Of a DNA stretch of 64,000 bases, positions 1 to 8,500 are shown piece after piece. The stretch is from Rhodococcus sp. 4CII. Lineage in GTDB: Bacteria > Actinomycetota > Actinomycetes > Mycobacteriales > Mycobacteriaceae. The stretch lies in the NCBI RefSeq assembly GCF_014256275.1, contig NZ_JACCFE010000002.1, positions 5,374,001-5,438,000 on the forward strand, written 5' to 3'. The notes beneath the pieces were generated by a model. The model saw only the letters and a program-made list of their open reading frames with translations. It did no database searches and had not been told where the DNA came from. Made by a program: the position numbers and the translations under genes. Positions within the stretch are counted from its first letter, which is position 1, and each line of letters begins with the position of its first letter.

Positions 1-303
1 GCCGAGACCGAGCCCGCGGGCGCAGCCGCGCGGCACCGGTGGACCGCGCTGGAGCGGACGGTCGCCGAGGACTGGGCCGCGGTGCTGGGACACGACGACT
101 TCGGCCCGGACGACGGATTCTTCGACGTCGGCGGAAACTCGCACCGCGTCGTGGAACTGCAGCGCCGCTTCGAGGAGCGGTGGCCCGGGACGCTGCGGGT
201 CGGCCAGCTGTTCGACCTCGTCACCGTGGCAGCTCAGGCCGAGGCGATCTCGAATCCCACCCCGGTGGGTGACGCGTCCGCGCCCGCCACGTACGAGTTC
301 TGA
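1..303 (+). CDS. C-terminal carrier-protein end of an upstream PKS/NRPS-type enzyme (5' truncated by window)
   Basis: The frame is open from base 1 to a TGA at 301-303, so only the last 100 residues are visible. They form a phosphopantetheine carrier domain: a helix-I-like stretch, then DDGFFDVGGNSHRVVELQ, where the Ser of GGNS is the expected attachment site for the 4'-phosphopantetheine arm. The usual Leu after the Ser is His here. The protein ends about 30 residues after the carrier domain, with no thioesterase or docking domain that I recognise. A ribosome binding site (GGAGG) and a 21-bp gap separate it from the KS gene, so the two are probably cotranscribed. What lies upstream (A, KR or another domain) cannot be seen. 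Confidence 0.8.
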   Translation, partial: AETEPAGAAARHRWTALERTVAEDWAAVLGHDDFGPDDGFFDVGGNSHRVVELQRRFEERWPGTLRVGQLFDLVTVAAQAEAISNPTPVGDASAPATYEF

Positions 304-324
304 CCCAGTAGGGAGGAGGCAACG

Positions 325-3300
325 GTGACGGTGCGACACCCCACACCGGGCGACGACGAGATCGCCGTGGTCGGCATCGCCGCGCGCTACCCCGAGGCCG
401 CGAACCTCGCGGAATTCCGCGCCAACCTCGCTGCCGGGCGCGACTCGGTGCGCCCCCTGTCCCGGTCACGGGCGAAGGAGACCGGGCTCGGCCCCCCGTC
501 GCACTACCACGCGATGGGATTCGTCGAGGACATCGCCACATTCGACTACTCGTTCTTCACCCTGTCGAAACGCGAAGCGTCGCTGATCGACCCGCAGCAG
601 CGACTCGCCCTCGTCCTCGCGCATCAGGCGGTCGAGGACGCCGGCTACTCGGTGGCAGATTTCCGGGACAGCGCGACCGCGGTGGTGTTCAGCGCGGCCA
701 CGTCGACGTATCCGGCGGTGTGGGCGGAGCCGGGTGTGCTCAGCACACTCGGCAACGTCCCGTTCGCCGTCCCGGCGCGGATCGCGTACCACCTCGGGCT
801 CACCGGGCCCTGCTACGCCGTCGATTCGGGATGCAACGGGTCGCTGATCGCGGTGCACCACGCCTGCCGGGAACTGCGGTCCGGTGACGCCGACTTCGCT
901 CTTGCCGGCGGCGTCAGTCTGCGGGTGAACGGCATTCGCGCCGACATGGCGGAGGGATCAGCCGAACTGATGTCACCGGGCGGACGCTGCCGAGCGTTCG
1001 ACGCGAGCGCCGACGGCACGGCGGTCGGCGAGGGCGGCGCGGTGCTACTCCTCACGACGATGGCCCGTGCGCGTGCCGACCGCGTCCCCGTCCATGCCGT
1101 GATCCGGGGTACCGCAACGGTGTCGAGCGGCCATTCGTCCGCAACCATCAGCTCACCGAGCGCCCGCGCACAGGTGGCCGTCATCTCCCGGGCGTGGCGG
1201 AACGCCGGCCTCGACCCGAGCGACGCCGGGTACCTCGAGGCCCACGGATCGGGAACCCCGTTGGGCGACGCCGTCGAACTCGAAGGGATCGCGGCGGCGT
1301 TCGACGGCCGGCCGGGGGTCCTGCCCATCGGCTCGGTGAAGACGAACATCGGTCACCTCGACCACGCCGCCGGAGTGTCCGGCCTCGTGAAGGCGATCCT
1401 CGCCGTCGAGCACGGCGAACTGTACCCGTCTCTGCACTTCGAACGGCCCACCGGCGGAGTCGACCTCCGCCGCAGCGGAATCGAGGTGCTCACCCGGGCC
1501 CGACCGTGGAGCGACGACAGCGGTCCCCGGCGAGCGGGGGTGAGTTCGTTCAGCCTCGGCGGCATCAACGCGCACTGCGTGGTGGAACAGCCGCCGGCGC
1601 GTGCCGCCGGCAGCCGCGCCGAGGACACGACCCGACTGATCGGGGTCTCGGCGAAGAGCGCGGGCGCGCTCGCCGCACTGTGTGCCGAATTGGCGACGGC
1701 GGTGCGCGGTCACGACCTGGACGACGTCGTGTTCACCCTCAATCGCGGCCGCCCGCATCACGAATATCGGGTGGCGGTACAGGCACGCAGCACCACCGAA
1801 CTCTCGCGCTCGCTCGCCGGGCGCGCCGCCGAACTCGGCTTCCGCGAAGGAGAATTCGCGCCCGCACCGCGGCGCGCACCGGCCGTGGCGCTCCTGCTGT
1901 CGCCCGACCGGATGCCGGCCGGACTGCGCGGCCCCGCCCTGCCGCCGGAGCTCCCCGCCGCCGGCGCCTCGGCGGACCTCCTCGCCGGTCAGATCGCCGT
2001 CCACCGGGAATTGCGGGCGGCGGGCGTCACCGTCGACGCCGTCCTCAGCGGCGGGGTGTCCCGCTACGCGGCCCGGTATCTGCGCGACAACTCGTCGGCG
2101 GTGGACGCCGCAGTCATCGCCGCCGCGGCCGCGAACCCCACGATCGACACCGATCGGCTGGTCGCCGTCGCGAAGGGAATGGTCGCGGACGGACCCGTCG
2201 TCTTCGTGGAGCCGAGCCCGGAGGGACGCCTCGGGACGCTGCTCGCCGACGCGCTCGGCGGTACGCCGGACGCCGACGTACTCCGCACGCCGGACACATC
2301 CGAGGCCGTCACCCACCTGCTCGCCGGGCTGTACGAGCGCGGAATCGACCTCGACTGGGCGGCCGTCGACCACGCCGACGACACCGCCTGGCGGGTGCGA
2401 CTACCGGGCCACCCGATGCGCGGATCGCGGTGCTGGTTCGACCTCCCCGGCCGACCTGACTGGACCGATGCGCCGGAAGATCCGGCGGCGGAACCGAACG
2501 CCCCCGCGGCTGCGGCCGCTCCGGAAGACAGCCTCGACTGGTTGCAGACGACGCTGCGCGAATTGCTCCACAGCGAAAGGGACGTCGCCGCCGAGGACGA
2601 CTACTTCGACCTCGGGGGAAACTCGCTCATCGGCATGCAACTCGTCGACCGGGTGTCGGACCGATACGGGGTCCGGCCCAAACTCATCGACCTCTACGAG
2701 CGGCCGAAGGTCGCCGACTTCGCCGCCCTCCTCGCGGAGGGCACCTCTGCGTCCGGTGGGCTGCCCCCGATCGTGCCGCGGGGGCGGCACGTGATGTCGT
2801 TCGGTCAGGTACGCATGTGGTTTCATCACCAACTCGACGCCGCCACCACCATCTACAACCTGCCGATGGTCAGCGAACTGCACGGTCCGATCGACGAATC
2901 CGCCGTGCGAGGGATGTGGGACGACCTCGCGGCACGGCACCGGGTGCTGCTGTCCAACTACGTCGAGGTGGACGGGGAGCCGCAACTGCGGATCCGGGAA
3001 TCCCTCGGCGACTTCTTCCGCACCGCCGACGTGTCGGGTGAACCGGATCCGGTGACCGCGGCCCGGGCCCTCGTGCACGAGGCGGCCGTCGCACCGTTCG
3101 ATCTGGCCACCGACCCGCTGGTGCGGGCACTGCTCATCAGGATCGGCCCCGACGAGCACGTCCTGCAGGTCACCACCCACCATTCCGTCAACGACGGCGG
3201 GTCGCCGAGGATCTTCGAGCAGGAACTGCCCGTCCTGTACGCGGCACGCCGAGCCGGTCGCCGCGCCGACCTCGCCCCGCTCCCCGTCGAATACTGGGAC

Positions 3301-4743
3301 TACGCCGTGTGGCAGCGGGAACTGATCGCGAGTGCCGCGCTCGACTCCGAACTGGAGTACTGGCGAACCGTCCTGGCCGACGTTCCGCTGCTCCGGCTGC
3401 CCACCGACTTCCCGCGGCCGGAACGGAAGAACTTCACCGGCGCGTTCCACACGTTCACCGTGTCCGAGGACCTGACACGGAGCCTGCGAGCCGTGGCGCG
3501 GAGAGAATCCGTGTCGCTGTTCGTGGTGCTGCTCTCCGCGTTCTACCTGCTCATGGCGAGCCGCAGCCACCAACGGGACCTCGTGGTCGGAACGCCGACG
3601 ACCGGACGCAACCGGCCGGAACTGTCCGGGATGATCGGATACTTCAACAGCACGGTGGCACTGCGCGCCGACCTGTCCGGCGACCCGACCGTCACCGAAC
3701 TGTGCGCCCGCGTGCGCGACGTGGTGCTCGGCGCCCTCGAACACCAGGAGATCCCGTTCGACCGCGTCGTCACCGCACTCACCGGCGACCGGGACCTGAG
3801 CCGGACACCCCTGTTCGACGTCTGCCACGTCCACCAGGAACTGCCGGCGCTGCAGGCGCAGCAAGGACTCACCGAGACGCTGTTCGACCAGGAGGACCCG
3901 GCTGCCATCGCGTTCGGCGGGGTGCCGTCCGGCACGGCCAAATTCGATCTCACCCTCGTCACCACGGAGCGGGGCGGCGAGGACGACATGGCGGCCGGGC
4001 TCGAGTTCAGCACGGAACTGTTCACCGAGCAGACCGCCGTCGCACTGTGCGCCGAGTACGTCCGCATCCTCGAAGGGGTCGCGGAGTCTCCGCGCACACA
4101 GCCGATCTCGGTGTTCCTGACCGACCCGTCCCCGGCGCCGGTGTCGCGTGCGGTGGCACCGCCCCTGGTCCCGGCCGACCGGCCCCGGCAATCCTCGAAC
4201 GACACGGTACCGCCGAGCTATTCGACCGCCCGGGTGACGGCGACGCTCGACGACCACCCGAGCCACCCGGAGCTGCTCGCCGCCTGGCTCACGCTCCTCG
4301 CCTGGTACACGGCACAGGACGAGGTGGCGGTGAGCACCGTCCCGGCGCCGGGGGAGGCGCCGCGGCTCGTGGTCGTCGACCTGTCCGCAGACCCCACCTT
4401 CCCGGATCTCGTGACGGCCGTCCGCGGGAAGTTGTCCACGGAGACAGCCGCACTCGGCACGTTCCCGGTGCGATGTGACGGGGAGCGCGACGCCGACTCC
4501 GAACCGCCCGGCCCGTCGCCCGTCGAACTCGCGCTGTCGTGGACCCGCCGCCCCACGGCACTCACCCTCGAACTCGACTACGCCACCGACCTCTTCGACC
4601 GGAGCACGGCTGCCGCGATGCTCACCGACCTCCGGCGGTTGCTGGCCGGACTCGTCGCCCATCCCGAACTGACCACCCAGGAGGTGGCGATGGAGTACGT
4701 GCACCAGGACGACACCGGCTTCGACCAGGAGGCAGCGCGATGA
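325..4743 (+). CDS. Hybrid KS / vestigial AT / ACP / condensation protein, 1472 aa
   Basis: Starts at GTG 325, preceded by GGGAGGAGG. Residues about 10-420 are a beta-ketoacyl synthase with Cys170 in VDSGCNGSLIAVH (family usual VDTACSSSL), His307 in EAHGSGT and His344 in NIGHLDHAAG, so the Cys-His-His triad is intact. Residues about 440-730 sit where an acyltransferase belongs but lack the GHSxG serine motif; the best match is LSGGVSRYAA. A normal post-AT linker (LPGHPMRGSRCW) follows. An ACP with DLGGNSL (Ser767) and a condensation domain with HHSVNDG (952-958) come next. From about residue 1270 to the end there is only the C-terminal half of a second C domain. The set suggests one polyketide extension with malonyl groups loaded in trans, then handover to the NRPS. 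The trans loading is inference. The stop overlaps the next gene by 4 bp. Confidence 0.88.
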   Translation: MTVRHPTPGDDEIAVVGIAARYPEAANLAEFRANLAAGRDSVRPLSRSRAKETGLGPPSHYHAMGFVEDIATFDYSFFTLSKREASLIDPQQRLALVLAHQAVEDAGYSVADFRDSATAVVFSAATSTYPAVWAEPGVLSTLGNVPFAVPARIAYHLGLTGPCYAVDSGCNGSLIAVHHACRELRSGDADFALAGGVSLRVNGIRADMAEGSAELMSPGGRCRAFDASADGTAVGEGGAVLLLTTMARARADRVPVHAVIRGTATVSSGHSSATISSPSARAQVAVISRAWRNAGLDPSDAGYLEAHGSGTPLGDAVELEGIAAAFDGRPGVLPIGSVKTNIGHLDHAAGVSGLVKAILAVEHGELYPSLHFERPTGGVDLRRSGIEVLTRARPWSDDSGPRRAGVSSFSLGGINAHCVVEQPPARAAGSRAEDTTRLIGVSAKSAGALAALCAELATAVRGHDLDDVVFTLNRGRPHHEYRVAVQARSTTELSRSLAGRAAELGFREGEFAPAPRRAPAVALLLSPDRMPAGLRGPALPPELPAAGASADLLAGQIAVHRELRAAGVTVDAVLSGGVSRYAARYLRDNSSAVDAAVIAAAAANPTIDTDRLVAVAKGMVADGPVVFVEPSPEGRLGTLLADALGGTPDADVLRTPDTSEAVTHLLAGLYERGIDLDWAAVDHADDTAWRVRLPGHPMRGSRCWFDLPGRPDWTDAPEDPAAEPNAPAAAAAPEDSLDWLQTTLRELLHSERDVAAEDDYFDLGGNSLIGMQLVDRVSDRYGVRPKLIDLYERPKVADFAALLAEGTSASGGLPPIVPRGRHVMSFGQVRMWFHHQLDAATTIYNLPMVSELHGPIDESAVRGMWDDLAARHRVLLSNYVEVDGEPQLRIRESLGDFFRTADVSGEPDPVTAARALVHEAAVAPFDLATDPLVRALLIRIGPDEHVLQVTTHHSVNDGGSPRIFEQELPVLYAARRAGRRADLAPLPVEYWDYAVWQRELIASAALDSELEYWRTVLADVPLLRLPTDFPRPERKNFTGAFHTFTVSEDLTRSLRAVARRESVSLFVVLLSAFYLLMASRSHQRDLVVGTPTTGRNRPELSGMIGYFNSTVALRADLSGDPTVTELCARVRDVVLGALEHQEIPFDRVVTALTGDRDLSRTPLFDVCHVHQELPALQAQQGLTETLFDQEDPAAIAFGGVPSGTAKFDLTLVTTERGGEDDMAAGLEFSTELFTEQTAVALCAEYVRILEGVAESPRTQPISVFLTDPSPAPVSRAVAPPLVPADRPRQSSNDTVPPSYSTARVTATLDDHPSHPELLAAWLTLLAWYTAQDEVAVSTVPAPGEAPRLVVVDLSADPTFPDLVTAVRGKLSTETAALGTFPVRCDGERDADSEPPGPSPVELALSWTRRPTALTLELDYATDLFDRSTAAAMLTDLRRLLAGLVAHPELTTQEVAMEYVHQDDTGFDQEAAR

Positions 4744-5582
4744 AGGTTGGTGTGGTGGGGGCCGGAACGATGGGCGCCGGGGTGGCCGAATGTCTTGCGC
4801 AGGCCGGCCACGACGTGAGCGTCGTCGATCCCGACCCGCGAGCCGTCGACGGGGCCCGGTCCCGGATGCGCGACTCTCTCCGCCTGGCGATTCTGCTCGG
4901 ACGCACAGGAGGTCCGAAACCCGCCGAGGTCGCCGCGCGGGTGCGGTGGACGGACTCGCCGACCGATCTCCGCGACGCCGCATTCGTCATCGAGTGCGTC
5001 CCCGAACGTATCGATCTCAAGGAGAAGGTCTTCGCTGAACTGGACCGCGTCTGCGAACCCGAGGCGATTCTCGCGACCTGCACGTCGGGCATTCCCGTGA
5101 ACCGGCTCGCGGCGAGCGTCACCCGCCCGGAACGGGTTGTCGGACTGCACTTCATGAATCCGGCACCGCTCAAGGACACGGTCGAGGTGGTGCGGGGGCC
5201 GCGAACGTCGGCGCAGACGCTGGACCGTGCGCTGACGTTGCTCGCGTCGCTGGACAAGACCGGGATCGTCGTCGGCGACGGACCCGGCTTCGTGCTGAAT
5301 CGGGTGCTCATGCTGTGTATCGCCGAGGCGGCGGCCGCACTCGGCGACGGTATCGCCGACGCGGCGACCACCGATGCACTGTTCGAAGGCTGCCTCGGTC
5401 ATCCGATGGGACCACTGCGGACCGCAGACCTGATCGGTCTGGACAACGTCCACGACACGATGACCGCGCTGCGCGAGTTGACCGGCGACGACCACTACCG
5501 TCCGCCCGAGTCGCTCGAGGCCCTGATCGACGCCGGTCACCTGGGGCGCAAGACGGGGCGAGGATTCCATGACTACCGGTGA
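4740..5582 (+). CDS. 3-hydroxyacyl-CoA dehydrogenase family protein of the PKS/NRPS cluster
   Basis: 280 aa. The ATG at 4740 overlaps the stop of the KS gene (ATGA), and the gene's own end overlaps the NRPS start by 14 bp, so all three are translationally coupled. An N-terminal Rossmann fold shows GVVGAGTMGAG (residues 4-14) for NAD(P). The catalytic His137 lies in GLHFMNPAP, and the C-terminal helical domain carries GPGFVLNRVL and GLDNVHD. The length is typical of the 3-hydroxybutyryl-CoA dehydrogenase family. In PKS clusters, relatives (the FkbK/AsmD type) oxidise a glyceryl-ACP-derived precursor to hydroxymalonyl-ACP for unusual extender units. Others act on beta-hydroxy acyl groups. The coupling to the KS gene supports a role in precursor supply or tailoring. 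Which of these it does cannot be read from the sequence. Confidence 0.85.
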   Translation: MKVGVVGAGTMGAGVAECLAQAGHDVSVVDPDPRAVDGARSRMRDSLRLAILLGRTGGPKPAEVAARVRWTDSPTDLRDAAFVIECVPERIDLKEKVFAELDRVCEPEAILATCTSGIPVNRLAASVTRPERVVGLHFMNPAPLKDTVEVVRGPRTSAQTLDRALTLLASLDKTGIVVGDGPGFVLNRVLMLCIAEAAAALGDGIADAATTDALFEGCLGHPMGPLRTADLIGLDNVHDTMTALRELTGDDHYRPPESLEALIDAGHLGRKTGRGFHDYR

Positions 5583-8500
5583 GGTGCTGCCCCTCACCTT
5601 CGACCAATTCGGGGTGCTCCGCGCCGGCGGCGACGCGTCGTTCGCCCAGTACCTCGAACTCGACGGACCGCTCGACGAGGACGGATTCTGCGCGGCGTTG
5701 CGGCAGACGCTGGCCGAATGTGGATGTCTGCATACCACTTTCGTGATCGTCGGCCCGGAACCCGGACAGGTTGCCGGCGCCGGGGTGGTCGGTGCCGAGG
5801 TCGTCGACGCCACAAAGGCTCATGATCCCGGTGACCTCGTGACGGGGTGGATCGACCGCGAATTGGACCGGCCGATGGACGTCACCACCGGCCCGCTGTA
5901 CGTGCACGTCCTGTTCCGGCTGCCGCACGGCCGATACGGGTGGTTCCAGCGCTACCACCGGCTGGTGAACGACGAAGCGGGAATGACGGCGATCGTCCGC
6001 CGCACCGCCGAGGTCTACGAGTCGGGGGACGACACTCCGACCCCGCCGCCGGAGTCCTGGCCGTTCGTGTCGCCGACCGTTCCCCTGACCGCCGATGCGC
6101 GGTACCGCGAGAGCGACGCGTGGGCCGACGACCGCCGCTACTGGGAGCAATTGCTCGACGGCGCGCCGCGACAGGAGACCGGTCCGGTTCCGTCGGGGGA
6201 CAGCCCGACCCGGTTCAGCCATCGTGCCGACGCGGCGCTCGTGCGGCTCACACGGCGCAGCGGTGGTGGTCCCGCCGCCGTCCTGCTCGCCGCGCTGGCG
6301 GTGTATGCGCACAGCCGCACCGCCGTCGACGACGTGGTGGTCGGGCACCGGTCGGCCGGGACCGTCACTCCCGTGAGGCTTTCCCTCGCACCGCATCTCA
6401 CGTTCGATGCGCTGACGCGGCAGGTGGGCCTGCAACTCCGGAGATCCCGGAGGCACCGGTTCCTCGCCGCCGCGGACGGTGCGGCGGACTCGTGGGCGGT
6501 GACAGGTGGAATGCGCGAACCGCTCGGCGTCGGGCACATCGGCGCCGGCGGCGCCGCCGTCGCGGCGCGGTGGGGCGTCGCCGCCGACGGGATGTCCGTG
6601 GAAGTGGATGACCGAGACGGCTCCTGGACGGTGTACGTGCACCGCCCCGGCGACGCCCAGCGCTTTGCCCACATTCTCGACGCCGTGGTCGGGGCGCCGG
6701 ACACGGCGTTGGCGGGGGTGGGTGTGTTGGGTGTGGTGGAGCGGGGGTTGTTGGTGCCGGTGCGGGGTGTGGGTGGGGTGGGGGTGCGGTTGTTGCCGGA
6801 GATTTTGGCGGGGGGTGTGGCGGTGAATCGGGGTGGGGTGGCGGTCTCGTGTGGGGGTGTGGAGTTGTCGTATGGGGAGTTGGATGAGTGGTCGAATCGG
6901 TGGGCGCGGGTGTTGGTGGGGTGGGGTGTGGGTCCGGAGGTGGTGGTGGGGGTGGCGGTGCCGCGTTCGGTGGAGTTGGTGGTGGCGGTGTGGGCGGTGG
7001 TGAAGTCGGGGGGTGTGTTCGTGCCGGTGGATGTGGGGTTGCCGGGGGTGCGGGTGGGGGAGTTGTTGGTCGATTCTGGTGCGGTGGTGGGGTTGTCGGT
7101 GTCGGGGGTGGTGTTGCCGTCGGTGGTGGAGTGGTTGCGGGTTGATGATGGGTCGGTGGTGGAGGGGGTGTCGGGGGCGGCGATTGGGGAGGGGGAGCGG
7201 TCGGGGCGGTTGGGGGTGGGGAATGCGGTGTATGTGATGTATACGTCGGGGTCGTCGGGGCGTCCGAAGGGGGTGGTGGTGACGCATGGGGGGTTGGCGA
7301 ATTTGGTGGAGGAGGTGCGGGTTCGGTTCGGGTTGGGGGTGGGGTGTCGGGTGTCGCATGTGGCGTCGGTGGGTTTTGATGCGTCGGTGTACGAGTGGTT
7401 GATGGCGTTTTCGGTGGGGGCGTGTTTGGTGGTGGCGCCGCCGGGGGTGGTGGGGGGTGGTGTGTTGGGGGAGTGGTTGGACGCGGAGGGGGTGACGCAT
7501 TGTTTTGTGACGCCGTCGGTGTTGGCGTCGGTGGAGTCGGGTGGGTTGGGGTCGGTGCGGGTGTTGGTGGTGGCGGGGGAGGTGTGTGGGCCGGAGTTGG
7601 TGGCGCGGTGGGGGTCGGGTCGGGAGATGTTCGATGCGTATGGTCCGACGGAGGTGACGGTGCAGGCGACGGTGAGTGGTGCGTTGGTGCCGGGTGGGCC
7701 GGTGACGGTGGGGGGTCCGGCGGTGGGTGTGGAGGTGGTGGTGCTGGATGGGTGGTTGCGTCCGGTGCCGGTGGGTGTGGTGGGGGAGTTGTATGTGGGG
7801 GGTGTGGGGTTGGCGCGGGGGTATGTGGGGTGTGCGGGGTTGACGGCGGGGTCGTTTGTGGCGAATCCGTTTGGGGGTGTGGGGTCGCGGTTGTATCGGA
7901 CGGGGGATTTGGTGCGGTGGGATGGGTTGGGGTCGTTGGTGTTTGTGGGGCGTGCTGATTTTCAGGTGAAGGTGCGGGGGCAGCGGGTGGAGTTGGGGGA
8001 GGTGGAGTCGGTGTTGGTGTCGTGTCCGGGGGTGGCGCGGGCTGTGGTGGTGGTGGGTGCGGGTGGTCGGTTGGTGGGGTATGTGGTGGCGGATGTGGGG
8101 GTGGTGGTGGATCCGGGTGTGGTGGTGGAGTTTGCGGGGTCGGTGTTGCCGGGGTTCATGGTGCCGTCGGTGGTGGTGGTGTTGGGAGAGTTGCCGGTGA
8201 CGGTGGCGGGGAAGGTGGATCGGGCGGCGCTCCCCGCACCACAGGCCCCGCGCGGGCCGCACCGCGCGCCGCGGACAGCGGCGGAAGAGACGCTGGCGTC
8301 GGTGTTCGCCGAAGTGCTCGGCGTCGACCGGGTCGGGTTCGACGAGTCGTTCTTCGCGCTGGGCGGCGACAGCATCCTGTCGATCCGGCTCGTATCCCGT
8401 GCCAAGGCAAGGGGACTGGTGTTCACGCCGCAACAGGTGTTCGAGCACCGGACGGTGGCGGCGCTCGCGTCGGAATCGGAGATCGCGGACGCGGAGACCA

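Noticed and set aside
6697..8250. Possible tandem-repeat or CRISPR-like array in the GGTGGTGGTGGGG tracts
   Set aside because: The repetitiveness comes from codon bias in a full A domain with all core motifs in order; no regular spacer structure.
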